Assembly: GCF_000737785.1 (NCBI RefSeq)
Contig: NZ_JPRO01000004.1
Location: forward strand, 186,001-250,000
Direction of reading: 5' to 3'
Length of the DNA: 64,000 nt
Source: Chryseobacterium luteum
GTDB lineage: Bacteria; Bacteroidota; Bacteroidia; Flavobacteriales; Weeksellaceae
The translations under genes were made by a program, and so were the position numbers. Positions within the stretch are counted from its first letter, which is position 1; every line of letters begins with the position of its first letter. Shown one piece after another: positions 34,895 through 43,977 of the stretch. Under the pieces are notes generated by a model. It was not told the origin of the DNA, did no database searches, and saw nothing but the letters and a program-made list of their open reading frames with translations.

Positions 34895-34903
34895 TAAATT
34901 TGC
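34895..34903 (+). promoter_or_regulatory. -7 box of rbfA
   Basis: TAAATTTGC matches the Bacteroidetes -7 consensus and ends 7 bases before the rbfA ATG, so the mRNA has almost no leader. Confidence 0.6.
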
Positions 34904-34910
34904 ATAACTT

Positions 34911-35270
34911 ATGGAAAGTAACAGACAAAGAAAAGTAGCACAGATCATTCAGGAAGACTTCGCAGAGCTTTTCCGCAAACAGGCTTCAGAAAGTAAGCAA
35001 AGTATATTGGTATCCGTTTCAGATGTAAAAGTATCGGCAGATCTGGGTATTGCTAAAATTTATTTAAGTATTTTTCCCCAGGAATTCCGTTCTGCGGTGA
35101 TGAAGGAAATTGAAGAAAACAAAGCTTCGTACAGAAATTTTATCGGCCAGAAAATGGCAAAACAGGTACGTATCATACCCCAGCTTAACTTTTATCTGGA
35201 CACAGCTCTTGATGATGTTGAGAAGTTGGAAAGAGAACTAAGAGGCGAAGGCGACAATCCGGTTTTATAA
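34911..35270 (+). CDS. rbfA: 30S ribosome-binding factor RbfA
   Basis: This is a 119-residue protein with a KH-like fold. RQRKVAQIIQEDFAEL at the N terminus, VSVSDVKVSADLGIAKIYLS and the C-terminal LDTALDDVEKLERELR match RbfA. It binds immature 30S subunits and helps 16S rRNA 5'-end maturation, notably in the cold. It is followed after 3 bases by the permease gene, likely one operon. Confidence 0.95.
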   Translation: MESNRQRKVAQIIQEDFAELFRKQASESKQSILVSVSDVKVSADLGIAKIYLSIFPQEFRSAVMKEIEENKASYRNFIGQKMAKQVRIIPQLNFYLDTALDDVEKLERELRGEGDNPVL

Positions 35271-35273
35271 ATC

Positions 35274-36479
35274 TTGAAAAATATTGCATTTTACATAGCA
35301 TCCAGGTACCTTTTGGCTAAAAAAGGCAGTACCGCCGTTACGTTCATTACGTGGCTTTCGGTAGGTGCCATGATGGTTGCTGTGACTGCAATGTTCGTAA
35401 TCATTTCCGTATTCTCCGGCCTTGAAACCCTGAACAATGATCTTATATCGAACCTTCATGCTGATCTGACCCTGAAAAGCGTTTCAGGAAAAACAGTAAA
35501 AGATCTGGATAAGGTTACGGCAGTTTTAAAAAACAACAAAGCAATCAGCAGTTTTTCCCGTGTAATTGAGGAAAAAGTCTATGTGAACTACAAAGGTAAA
35601 GGCGACATTGCTTATTTAAGAGGAGTTGATTCCGCTTATATAAAGGTCAATCCTATTGACAAAGATGTATTCTACGGAACCTATCCAAGTTTCAAATACT
35701 CCAATGAAGTATTAATGGAAACCAACCTGCACAACAGGCTTTCCATTCCCATAGATTCAGCCGGCAATTACGCCACGATCTTCATGCCTAAGCCGGGAAC
35801 CGGCATCATCAACAAAGAAGAAGACATATATAATAAAAGAGATTTTCTTGTAACAGGAGTTTTTCCGGGAAAAGAACAGTTGGACAGCTACATTATTGCC
35901 CCCATAGAACTTACAGAAGAACTGCTTAACCTCCCCAATAAATCCGCATACCAGATTGTCATTAAATTAAAAAATCCGGAAAATGCTGACGCTGTAAAGC
36001 AGAGCCTTCTTACCTCACTGGGGAAAAATATTGAGATAAAAACCAAAGAAGAGGAAAATGCAGCCTTCTGGAAGATGATCAATACAGAAAAAATGTTCAT
36101 TTATCTGATCTTTGCACTTGTAATCTTCATCACAACCTTCAACCTGGCCGGAGCAATTATTATTCTTCAGCTTGACAAAAAAGAACAGTCAAGATCCCTT
36201 ATTTCCATGGGCTTTCCGATTAGCCATTTAAGGATGACCTACTTCTACACCGGGCTTCTTATAGTGATTTCCGGGGTGATTTCCGGTTTGATCGTAGGAA
36301 CTTTACTCTGCTATTTCCAACTTTATACGGAATTCTTCAGAGCCAATGAAATTCTTCCTTTTCCTGTAAAAATCGTCGGGAAAAATTACCTTATCGTGGC
36401 CTTTACCGCTTCCCTGTTCGGGATTATTATTTCATGGTTCTTTTCCAAAATCAGCAAAGACTATATTACCAAAAGTTAA
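35274..36479 (+). CDS. LolC/LolE-type ABC transporter permease (FtsX domain)
   Basis: This is a 401-residue inner-membrane protein. One helix near residues 25-45 is followed by a large periplasmic domain (MacB-like, about 50-270). Three C-terminal helices lie about 270-390 in an FtsX domain. This is the topology of LolC/E lipoprotein-release permeases. The start is a TTG 3 bases after the rbfA stop codon; no ATG lies near, so the TTG is accepted. The ATPase partner is not in the window. Confidence 0.88.
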   Translation: MKNIAFYIASRYLLAKKGSTAVTFITWLSVGAMMVAVTAMFVIISVFSGLETLNNDLISNLHADLTLKSVSGKTVKDLDKVTAVLKNNKAISSFSRVIEEKVYVNYKGKGDIAYLRGVDSAYIKVNPIDKDVFYGTYPSFKYSNEVLMETNLHNRLSIPIDSAGNYATIFMPKPGTGIINKEEDIYNKRDFLVTGVFPGKEQLDSYIIAPIELTEELLNLPNKSAYQIVIKLKNPENADAVKQSLLTSLGKNIEIKTKEEENAAFWKMINTEKMFIYLIFALVIFITTFNLAGAIIILQLDKKEQSRSLISMGFPISHLRMTYFYTGLLIVISGVISGLIVGTLLCYFQLYTEFFRANEILPFPVKIVGKNYLIVAFTASLFGIIISWFFSKISKDYITKS

Positions 36480-36549
36480 TATGCCTGGTTAAAAATAAAG
36501 CAGCTTCACTTTCAATTTTTTGTACCTTTACGGCCCAATTTTTTTTGAA

Positions 36550-38346
36550 ATGAAACGAATTTTATCTTTTTTTTTACTGAGCTCTGCAATTATTTTTGCA
36601 TCAGCACAGGCACCTGCTGGTTATTACAATACAGCTGCAGGACTTACAGGTGCTTCCCTTAAAACTGCACTTAAATCCATCATTGAACAGGGCCATCAGG
36701 ACCATGGCTATAGCGGCTTATGGACAGGCTATGCAACCACCGACCGTGACTATTTTTACGAAAATGACGGCACTATTTTGGATATTTATTCTGAAAAGCC
36801 AAACGGTGCGGATCCTTACACATACACTCTAGGTACAAACCAGTGTGGCAGTAGTGGTTATAGCGGTGAAGGTGACTGCTACAACAGAGAACATATCGTA
36901 CCCCAAAGCTTATTCGATGAACAAAGCCCGATGGTATCGGATATTCACTTCATCCGCCCAACCGATGGAAAAGTAAATGGTGTGAGATCCAATTATCCTT
37001 TCGGTAAAGTAGCAACTGCATCTTTTACATCAGAAAATGGATCTAAGCTTGGAAATTCAGCATCAGCAGGATATGGAGGAACAGTATTTGAGCCGATCGA
37101 TGCCTTTAAAGGTGATGTAGCCAGAATGATCTTCTATTTTGTGACAAGATATGAAGCTAAACTTTCAAGCTTCGAGACAGGAAATATGCTGGGAGGATCT
37201 TCTTTTCCCGGATTACAGCAATGGGAACTTAATCAGCTTTTAGCATGGCATACCGCAGATCCTGTATCTGCTGAGGAAGTTGCAAGAAACAATGCAACTT
37301 ACGCGTATCAGGGAAACAGAAACCCGTTTATAGATAACCCGGCTTATGCCAACCTAATCTGGGGAACACCGGTTATAGACACACAGGCTCCTACTGCTGC
37401 TACCAATCTGACCACTCAAAACCCTACTTCCAATACCATATCTCTGAGCTGGACAGCAGCTACGGATAATATTGGCGTTATAGGTTATGACGTATATGCT
37501 AACGGAGTATTGAAAACAACAGTTTCAGGAACTACGGCAACCGTTCAGGGACTGACACCGTCTACAACTTATACATTCTATGTAATTGCGAAGGACGCTT
37601 CAGGAAACGCTTCTCCGCAGAGTAACAATGCAGAGGGAACAACGCTGGCAGGACAGCCTGGCGGAAATACAAGCTGTGGAACTGAAGATTTTGAAACCAT
37701 TACCGGTGCACCAAACACTTATGCAACAATAACATGGACCAATAATAATATTACCTGGATTGCAACAGACGCAAGAGCTGACCAAGCAATAACTTCAGGG
37801 AAAGCAATTACAATCAGAAACGGAAGCCTTACAAGCAGTACACTTTCCGGAGGCATTAAAAACCTATCTGTAAAAGCTCAGCTAAAATTTGGTGGAAACC
37901 CGGGTAATCTTAACGTTCAGGTTAATGGGGTAACAGTAGGAACAATAGCTTACACTGGAACAGCTCCAACAGCTCCAGTGACAATTAATAACATTAACGT
38001 AAGCGGAGATGTTGTAATTAAAATAATCAACCCTGTGACCTCAAATAGAGTGGCTATTGATGACCTTTCATGGACATGCTTCAATACATTGGGAACTTCT
38101 GACGTTAAAAAAGATAAGTCTGAATTCACCATCTACCCTAATCCGGTAAAAAACAACGAATTATTTGTAAAAGGCGAAAACTTAAGCAAAATTTCAAAAG
38201 CAGAGATCTATGATCTTTCCGGAAAATTAATTGAAGTGATTGCAAATCCATTCAAAAACTCCAATAAAATTAATCTTAAAGGACTTACTAAAGGAAATTA
38301 TATTCTAAAAGCCGACAGTTTCTCCACAAAATTCATGGTAGACTAG
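36550..38346 (+). CDS. secreted endonuclease I with FN3 and type IX sorting domain
   Basis: This is a 598-residue protein. A signal peptide (1-20, ending ASAQ) is followed by an endonuclease I domain (about 30-270) with the His-Me finger region YNREHIVPQSLF and DIHFIRPTDGKVN. A fibronectin type III domain (about 280-365) and a beta-sandwich (about 375-515) come next. The C-terminal type IX secretion sorting domain contains IYPNPVKNNELFVKG and ends KFMVD. It degrades extracellular nucleic acid, likely for phosphate or biofilm DNA. I use the ATG at 36550, which gives a clean signal peptide; a frame start at 36520 adds 10 unlikely residues. A terminator follows. Confidence 0.92.
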   Translation: MKRILSFFLLSSAIIFASAQAPAGYYNTAAGLTGASLKTALKSIIEQGHQDHGYSGLWTGYATTDRDYFYENDGTILDIYSEKPNGADPYTYTLGTNQCGSSGYSGEGDCYNREHIVPQSLFDEQSPMVSDIHFIRPTDGKVNGVRSNYPFGKVATASFTSENGSKLGNSASAGYGGTVFEPIDAFKGDVARMIFYFVTRYEAKLSSFETGNMLGGSSFPGLQQWELNQLLAWHTADPVSAEEVARNNATYAYQGNRNPFIDNPAYANLIWGTPVIDTQAPTAATNLTTQNPTSNTISLSWTAATDNIGVIGYDVYANGVLKTTVSGTTATVQGLTPSTTYTFYVIAKDASGNASPQSNNAEGTTLAGQPGGNTSCGTEDFETITGAPNTYATITWTNNNITWIATDARADQAITSGKAITIRNGSLTSSTLSGGIKNLSVKAQLKFGGNPGNLNVQVNGVTVGTIAYTGTAPTAPVTINNINVSGDVVIKIINPVTSNRVAIDDLSWTCFNTLGTSDVKKDKSEFTIYPNPVKNNELFVKGENLSKISKAEIYDLSGKLIEVIANPFKNSNKINLKGLTKGNYILKADSFSTKFMVD

Positions 38347-38368
38347 ACCCTAAAAAATATTTGTTAAC

Positions 38369-38396
38369 AAAGACCGATTTATTCGGTCTTTTTTTT
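38369..38396 (+). terminator. terminator after the endonuclease gene
   Basis: A 9-bp stem (38369-38377 with 38383-38391) carries a T-run to 38396. The end of the T-run overlaps the -7 box of aroE. Confidence 0.8.
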
Positions 38397-38403
38397 ATTT
38401 TTG
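38396..38403 (+). promoter_or_regulatory. -7 box of aroE
   Basis: TATTTTTG ends 5 bases before the aroE ATG and lies partly inside the preceding terminator's T-run. The mRNA would be leaderless. Confidence 0.5.
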
Positions 38404-38408
38404 ATATT

Positions 38409-39146
38409 ATGGATTCAAACAAAAAATTAGGGCTGATAGGAAGGAATATTTCCTATTCCTTTTCCAAAAAATTCTTTGAAGATAAGTTTCACAAGCTTAT
38501 GCTGAAAGATTTTACCTATGATATTTTTGATCTGAATGAAATTAATGAAATTGAAAACCTCCTTACCGACCCGGAACTTTTAGGATTCAATGTTACCATT
38601 CCTTACAAGGAAAAAATTGTTGATTACCTGGACGAACTCAGTGACGAGGCAGAAAAGATCGGTGCCGTCAACTGTGTTCTGATCAGAGACGGTAAAAAAA
38701 CAGGCTACAATACCGATGCTTTCGGTTTTGAAAAAACACTTCTGCTCCACAGGAAAACACATCAGGACAAAGCTCTGATCCTTGGGAACGGCGGGGCGGC
38801 AAAAGCCGTGAAATACGTTATGGATAAACATGGAATCCCGTCGGTATCCATTTCCAGAAACTCCGGAATCAATTTTAAAAATCTGGACCCTGAGACGGTT
38901 AGGGACCATAAGCTGATTATCCAGTGTACCCCGGTAGGTACATTTCCAAATGTTGAAGACTGCCTGGAATTCCCTTTTGAAGGAATCACTGCAGAACACC
39001 TGATTATTGACCTGATCTACAACCCGAACTATACCCGGTTCATCATTAAAGCCTCCGAAAAAGGAGCCAAAACTGTAAACGGATATTACATGCTTGAACA
39101 GCAAGCAGAAAAAGCTTGGGAAATTTGGAATTTTAAAAAAAAATAA
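38409..39146 (+). CDS. aroE: shikimate dehydrogenase
   Basis: This is a 245-residue protein. KLGLIGRNISYSFSKKFF (substrate-binding S-S motif), GFNVTIPYKEK with the catalytic Lys, GAVNCV and the NADP-binding LGNGGAAKAV loop are present. It reduces 3-dehydroshikimate to shikimate in aromatic amino acid synthesis. The ATG at 38409 matches the family N terminus; an in-frame start at 38361 would add 16 residues inside the terminator. Confidence 0.94.
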   Translation: MDSNKKLGLIGRNISYSFSKKFFEDKFHKLMLKDFTYDIFDLNEINEIENLLTDPELLGFNVTIPYKEKIVDYLDELSDEAEKIGAVNCVLIRDGKKTGYNTDAFGFEKTLLLHRKTHQDKALILGNGGAAKAVKYVMDKHGIPSVSISRNSGINFKNLDPETVRDHKLIIQCTPVGTFPNVEDCLEFPFEGITAEHLIIDLIYNPNYTRFIIKASEKGAKTVNGYYMLEQQAEKAWEIWNFKKK

Positions 39147-39221
39147 CCTAAATTAGTACCTTAATTGGCTTTACAGCTATACAAAAAAGGATATTAACGC
39201 CATTCACATAAAAGATTTGCT

Positions 39222-41027
39222 ATGATTACAGAAAACAATCTTTCTGAAAACGAAGAAAATAAAAATTCTAACGAAGTATCTCAAGAAAAAACACCCGAAA
39301 CACCCGTACCTCATGGTGAAAATGCTCATGAAGACGAAGCAGAACATCCGGAAGAGGACCATGCTGATGACATTTCCCTGCCTGATGCTTTGAAAGAAAT
39401 GGAAACCATTATCAACTCGGCCAATGCCGGTGAAAATTTCAAAAGATTCAATCAGTTAAAAGAAAAAGCAAGTCATTACATTCATGATGAAGTGGAGGAT
39501 AAAAAGCATGAGTACGCAGAAGGCGGGAATCCTCCCGAAAATTTCAGCTATGAACATCCTTTACAGTCCAGACTTTCTGCCTTGATCAATATTTTCAGAG
39601 AAAAGCATGACAGCTACCAGAAATCACAGGATGAAGAGCAGAAGAAAAATCTTGATCACCGCCAGAATATCATAGAAAGGCTTAAAAATCTTTACACCAA
39701 CTCCGAACCGGGAACCAATCTTTTCAAATCCATCCGTGAAATCAAGGAAGAATGGTCAAAAGCAGGCCAAGTGGCAAAATCTGAATTCAAGATCCTTAAC
39801 AATAACTATTTCCACCATCTGAACCAGTTTTACCAGATGCTGGACCTGAATAAAGAATTTCTGGAGCAGGAATTCAGTCATAATTTAGAGAAAAGACAGC
39901 ATATCATTGCCCGTGCGAAAGAACTGGAAAATGAGCCTGTGATTCAGAAAGCCCTGAACGAGCTTCAGTATCTTCATAAGCTTTGGAAAGAAGAAGCTGA
40001 GCCTGTAGCAGAAGAATTCCGTGAAAAAACATGGGAGGAGTTCAAAGAAATTTCCAACAAGATTCACGAAAGAAAATCTGAACTTTCTGCCGCTATTGAA
40101 GGTGAACAGAATGACAATCTGGAAAAGAAAAACCAGATCATCGCAGAAATCAAAAAACTGTCTGAACCGTCTGAAACACCCAACCACAGCTACTGGCAGA
40201 ATTCGATCAAAAGAGTGGAAGACCTTCGTACTGAATTCTTAAAAACAGGAAGTGTTCCAAGAAAACTTTCCAACCAGAACTGGAATGATTTCAAAACCAC
40301 ACTCAGACACTTCAATACAACAAAGAATAACTATTATAAATCTCTGAAAGGTTCCCAGCAGGCCAATCTGGAAGAAAAATTAAAACTGATCCAGACGGCC
40401 CAGGACAATATGAATAACGAAGAATGGGACATTTCCGTTCCTTTATTCAAAAAGCTTCAGGAAGACTGGAAAAAAATAGGGCACGTTCCAAAGAGCATGA
40501 CCAATAAGATCTGGGACGAATTCCGCGATGCCTGTAACACCTTCTTCAACAATTACAGGGAGAAAAACAATGCATCTAACGACAACTGGAAAGAGAATTA
40601 CAAACACAAAAAGGAAATTCTCGAAGACCTGAAAACCGTTTCCAACGACGAAGGCAGCATCGAAAGAATTGAAGCTATAAAGACAGCCTGGAACAATATA
40701 GGAAAAGTACCAAGAGACAAAATCTCAATCAATACCGAATTCAACAGAGCATTAAGAGAAAAATTGAAGCTGAATAAGATCAATGAACTTGAGCTTAAGG
40801 AAGAAGGATTAACTGAAAACCAACTTACAGACAAAGCAAGAAAGATCAAGAGCCAGATTTCTGACCTTGAAGGTGAAATTGTGAAACTGGAAAACAACCT
40901 GGCATTCTTCAACAAGCCGTCAAGAGAAAATCCTCTTCTCAGAGATACTTTTAATACGATTGACGATAAGAAAGCTCATCTGGAAACCTTAAAACAGAAT
41001 CTTCACAATATCATTACAGGAGATTAA
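39222..41027 (+). CDS. DUF349-repeat protein
   Basis: This is a 601-residue acidic, almost wholly helical protein. An E/N-rich disordered leader (1-60) is followed by five or so repeats of about 75 residues with the DUF349 signature W...G.VP...N..W..F (for example TGSVPRKLSNQNWNDFK, IGHVPKSMTNKIWDEFR). The end is a coiled coil. DUF349 proteins are common in Bacteroidetes and of unknown, probably RNA- or ribosome-related function. It is monocistronic, with a terminator downstream. Confidence 0.9.
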   Translation: MITENNLSENEENKNSNEVSQEKTPETPVPHGENAHEDEAEHPEEDHADDISLPDALKEMETIINSANAGENFKRFNQLKEKASHYIHDEVEDKKHEYAEGGNPPENFSYEHPLQSRLSALINIFREKHDSYQKSQDEEQKKNLDHRQNIIERLKNLYTNSEPGTNLFKSIREIKEEWSKAGQVAKSEFKILNNNYFHHLNQFYQMLDLNKEFLEQEFSHNLEKRQHIIARAKELENEPVIQKALNELQYLHKLWKEEAEPVAEEFREKTWEEFKEISNKIHERKSELSAAIEGEQNDNLEKKNQIIAEIKKLSEPSETPNHSYWQNSIKRVEDLRTEFLKTGSVPRKLSNQNWNDFKTTLRHFNTTKNNYYKSLKGSQQANLEEKLKLIQTAQDNMNNEEWDISVPLFKKLQEDWKKIGHVPKSMTNKIWDEFRDACNTFFNNYREKNNASNDNWKENYKHKKEILEDLKTVSNDEGSIERIEAIKTAWNNIGKVPRDKISINTEFNRALREKLKLNKINELELKEEGLTENQLTDKARKIKSQISDLEGEIVKLENNLAFFNKPSRENPLLRDTFNTIDDKKAHLETLKQNLHNIITGD

Positions 41028-41042
41028 TTTATTTAAAAATAT

Positions 41043-41083
41043 AAAAAAGGCGGAGCAAAGAAATTTGTCTTCGCTTTTTTTTT
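41043..41083 (+). terminator. terminator after the DUF349 gene
   Basis: A GGCGGAG...CTTCGCT stem with flanking A and T runs ends in nine T residues just before ribD. Confidence 0.7.
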
Positions 41084-41089
41084 CACCTT

Positions 41090-42118
41090 ATGAACAACGA
41101 CGAATTATACATAAAAAGATGCATTGAACTGGCTCAAAAAGCTTTGGGCAGAACCTACCCCAACCCTCTTGTAGGAAGCGTAATTGTTCACAACGGAAAA
41201 ATTATCGGGGAAGGATATCATCACAAAGCCGGAGAAAATCACGCCGAGATCAACGCGATTAATTCTGTGGAAAATAAAGATCTTATACCGGAATCTACGA
41301 TCTATGTTTCACTGGAACCCTGTGCACATTATGGAAAAACACCTCCGTGTGCTTTAAAAATTAAAGAACTGGGTTTCAAAAAGGTAGTAATAGGTGCTAT
41401 GGATTCCCATGACAAAGTGAATGGAAAGGGAAAAAAAATTATCCAGGACGCAGGCATTGAAGCCGTTTCCGGAATATTGGAAAAAGAATGCATTGAACTG
41501 AATAAAAGGTTTTTCACCTATCACGAAAAGAAAAGACCTTATATCATCCTGAAATGGGCAGAATCAGGGGATGGATTTTTAGATAAGGACTTTAAGCCGG
41601 CAGCCATCTCAAACTCCCTGGTCAACCAGTTCGTGCATCAGTTAAGAGCCGACGAACATGCTATCTTAGTAGGAACTCAGACTGCCTTAAATGATAATCC
41701 AAGCCTGACTGTAAGAAATACTGAAGGCATAAATCCCGTGAGAATCCTCATTGATTTTGATCTGAAAGTCCCGGAAAACTTTAAAATTTATAATGATGAA
41801 GCCCCAACTCTGGTGATAAACAGTAAAAAAGAAGAGACTGGGCTTACTACCAGATTTATTAAAATCGGAAAAGAAAATTTCCTGCAGGATTTGATGAATT
41901 CCCTTTATAAAGAACAGATACAATCTATCATCATAGAAGGCGGAAGCTACACCTTACAGCAGTTTATCAATGAAGGACTTTGGGATGAAGCTGTCGTGAT
42001 CAGAAACGAAGAACTGAAACTGGAAAATGGCACCCGGGCACCTGAACTGGATTTAAAACCTTATGACATTAAAACATTCAGGGACAATACAATTTCATTT
42101 TACCAACCTGGCAATTAG
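41090..42118 (+). CDS. ribD: bifunctional riboflavin biosynthesis deaminase/reductase RibD
   Basis: This is a 342-residue protein. The N-terminal cytidine-deaminase-fold domain carries HAEINAI and PCAHYGKTPPCA (zinc ligands H, C, C). The C-terminal reductase domain (about 150-342) has LKWAESGDGF, VGTQTALNDNPSLTVR and IIIEGGSYTLQQF. It performs the deaminase and reductase steps from GTP-derived pyrimidine to 5-amino-6-ribitylamino-uracil phosphate. Other rib genes are not adjacent. Confidence 0.95.
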   Translation: MNNDELYIKRCIELAQKALGRTYPNPLVGSVIVHNGKIIGEGYHHKAGENHAEINAINSVENKDLIPESTIYVSLEPCAHYGKTPPCALKIKELGFKKVVIGAMDSHDKVNGKGKKIIQDAGIEAVSGILEKECIELNKRFFTYHEKKRPYIILKWAESGDGFLDKDFKPAAISNSLVNQFVHQLRADEHAILVGTQTALNDNPSLTVRNTEGINPVRILIDFDLKVPENFKIYNDEAPTLVINSKKEETGLTTRFIKIGKENFLQDLMNSLYKEQIQSIIIEGGSYTLQQFINEGLWDEAVVIRNEELKLENGTRAPELDLKPYDIKTFRDNTISFYQPGN

Positions 42119-42266
42119 ATCATATCTTATATAATGATTGTAATGATCCTTCATCATCAGTTAAAATGTTATTAGAAACATAATAATAAAATTCTCCTTA
42201 AATTATGTTTTAAGTTAAAATAATTAATTAACTTCATGGTGAATTAAAATCCAAATTATAATCAAA

Positions 42267-42440
42267 ATGAAAAATCTAAAGAAAATTTCAAGAATCGGGC
42301 TAAAGAGTATTAACGGCGGGGCATTTGTAACATGCACATTGCCTAACGGACAACCAACCAGATGCAGAGACAGATGTCCCGAGGATTTCTGCGGACCTAC
42401 AAACTATTTATGCTTAATTCCTGCAGACTTGTGCGAATAA
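42267..42440 (+). CDS. 57-residue GG-leader, six-cysteine peptide (bacteriocin-like)
   Basis: The peptide begins MKNLKKISRIGLKSINGG, a double-glycine leader of the LKKxxRxxLKxIxGG type used by peptidase-containing ABC exporters (C39). The 39-residue remainder contains six cysteines and P, G and charged residues, suggesting three disulfides or modified cysteines. It is followed by a strong terminator, so it is a monocistronic unit. Flavobacterial genomes carry many such bacteriocin-like peptides, but the mature sequence here matches nothing I recall. No exporter or maturation gene is adjacent. Confidence 0.8.
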   Translation: MKNLKKISRIGLKSINGGAFVTCTLPNGQPTRCRDRCPEDFCGPTNYLCLIPADLCE

Positions 42441-42468
42441 CACATGAACAATTTACTATAAGATACAG

Positions 42469-42500
42469 GAAGCCGTTAAAAATTTTAACGGCTTCTTTTT
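42469..42500 (+). terminator. terminator of the GG-leader peptide gene
   Basis: A 13-bp complementary arm pair (42469-42481 with 42483-42495) is followed by T residues. It lies 28 bases after the stop codon. Confidence 0.85.
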
Positions 42501-42532
42501 ATTGATTATTATGTAACTTATCAGGCATTTTA

Positions 42533-42541
42533 TACTTTTGC
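42533..42541 (+). promoter_or_regulatory. -7 box of yigZ
   Basis: TACTTTTGC, consensus -7, ends 18 bases before the yigZ start. Confidence 0.55.
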
Positions 42542-42559
42542 ATTTATAAAGCCGGTGTA

Positions 42560-43165
42560 ATGACGTTTGAATACAAAACCATAGAAAAACCCATAGAAAA
42601 CACTTTACTGAAAGAAAAAGGGAGCAAATTCATCGGATTTGCCTTTCCTGTCAATAATGAAAAGCAGCTGAAAGAGGCGTTGGAGAAAATCCGGGCAGAA
42701 CATCCGAAGGCCACCCATCACTGCTATGCTTTCAGAATGGGATTAGAAGGAGAGAATTACAGGGCAAATGATGACGGAGAACCATCCGGAAGCGCAGGAC
42801 TTCCCATCTACAATCAGCTTTTAGCCCATGAGATTACCAATGTCCTAGTTATATCAGTCCGTTATTATGGAGGCACAAAACTGGGAGTTTCAGGTCTTGT
42901 AAAAGCCTATAAAGAATGTGCAAAAATCACCCTGGAAGAAGCCAATATCATCACCAGAGAACTTGAAACGGAAATTGAAATCCGCTTCAGCTTTAATCAG
43001 CAGAATATCATCTTTACTTTACTTTCCAAATTTGATGCAAAGGTTTTGAATTTTGATGCCAATGAAAACTGCATTCTTACCGCTTCTTTAAAATTAGCCC
43101 AAAAAGAAAGCATCTCAGACAAATTATCCGAGATGCAGTATGTTTCATTTGAATTTAAAGATTAA
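42560..43165 (+). CDS. yigZ: YigZ/IMPACT-family protein
   Basis: This is a 201-residue protein. The N-terminal UPF0029 (IMPACT) domain has KGSKFIGFAFPV, KATHHCYAFR, DDGEPSGSAGLPI and VRYYGGTKLGVSGLV. A smaller DUF1949-type domain follows from about 135. Homologues are linked to translation regulation. The molecular function is not established. The 3' end overlaps the convergent zinc peptidase gene by 4 bases. Confidence 0.93.
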   Translation: MTFEYKTIEKPIENTLLKEKGSKFIGFAFPVNNEKQLKEALEKIRAEHPKATHHCYAFRMGLEGENYRANDDGEPSGSAGLPIYNQLLAHEITNVLVISVRYYGGTKLGVSGLVKAYKECAKITLEEANIITRELETEIEIRFSFNQQNIIFTLLSKFDAKVLNFDANENCILTASLKLAQKESISDKLSEMQYVSFEFKD

Positions 43166-43872
43166 TTTCTTCTTCCGCCAAGCAGTAAAGAACCCCAGTA
43201 AATAAGCTGGACCAGCGATCCGATAGCCGCTACAACATAAGTTCTTGCTGCCCATTTCAGACTGTCCTGTACTCCTACAAACTCTTCCTGGGTAACCGTT
43301 CCCGTATCTTTGATCCACTTCATCGCTCTGTTACTTGCGTCATATTCCACCGGAAGCGTTACAAAAGCAAAAAGTGTAGTCAATGCAAACATGGCCACTC
43401 CTATCGCCAGAATTGCCGTATTCCCGTTCGGATCATCAATTGATCTCGTTGCTACCATAATCCCGATACCGGCGATAAGGACAAACTGCATCAGATTGGA
43501 ACTTATATTGACAACAGGAACCAGCTTTGAACGCAGATTCAGCATAGAATATCCTACAGCATGTTGTACCGCATGTCCGCATTCATGTGCTGCCACTGCA
43601 GCTGCAGCCGCATTTCTCTGCATATAGACTCCTTCTGAAAGATTAACTGTTTTATCTGTCGGGTTATAGTGGTCCGTCAGCTGACCGGGAACAGAAATTA
43701 CCTGTACATCATTAATCCCGTTATCTCTCAACATTTTTTCTGCAATTTCTTTTCCCGAAAGACCATTTCTGAGATGTACATTGGAATAGTATTCGAATTT
43801 CGATTTTAATCTGGACGAAACCCACCAGCTTACCAGCATTGAAATACCGATAATAATATAATAACCCATCAT
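43162..43872 (-). CDS. membrane zinc metallopeptidase (YugP family)
   Basis: This is a 236-residue membrane protein. The N-terminal helix is followed by VHLRNGLSGKEIAEKML and DVQVISVPGQLTDHYNPTD. The zinc site is HECGH in AAHECGHAVQHA, about residues 95-106. Two or three further helices follow and the C terminus is hydrophobic. This is the Zn-peptidase_2/YugP family of uncharacterised intramembrane-type peptidases. It is a housekeeping gene and convergent with yigZ. Confidence 0.92.
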   Translation of the reverse strand: MMGYYIIIGISMLVSWWVSSRLKSKFEYYSNVHLRNGLSGKEIAEKMLRDNGINDVQVISVPGQLTDHYNPTDKTVNLSEGVYMQRNAAAAAVAAHECGHAVQHAVGYSMLNLRSKLVPVVNISSNLMQFVLIAGIGIMVATRSIDDPNGNTAILAIGVAMFALTTLFAFVTLPVEYDASNRAMKWIKDTGTVTQEEFVGVQDSLKWAARTYVVAAIGSLVQLIYWGSLLLGGRRN

Positions 43873-43947
43873 TTTATATAGATTTTTGTGTTTAAATTTT
43901 AACCATAATGATGTAAAAACTGTGCCAAAGTATTACATTTTATTATC

Positions 43948-43955
43948 TATATTTG
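43948..43955 (+). promoter_or_regulatory. -7 box of the GNAT-like gene
   Basis: TATATTTG, a TAnnTTTG match, lies 22 bases before the start codon at 43978. Confidence 0.5.
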
Positions 43956-43977
43956 TTCTCTAATTACCCTTTAAACT

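Noticed and set aside
36520..36549. Upstream start of the endonuclease gene
   Set aside because: The extra 10 residues spoil an otherwise perfect signal peptide, and the frame start is not an ATG.
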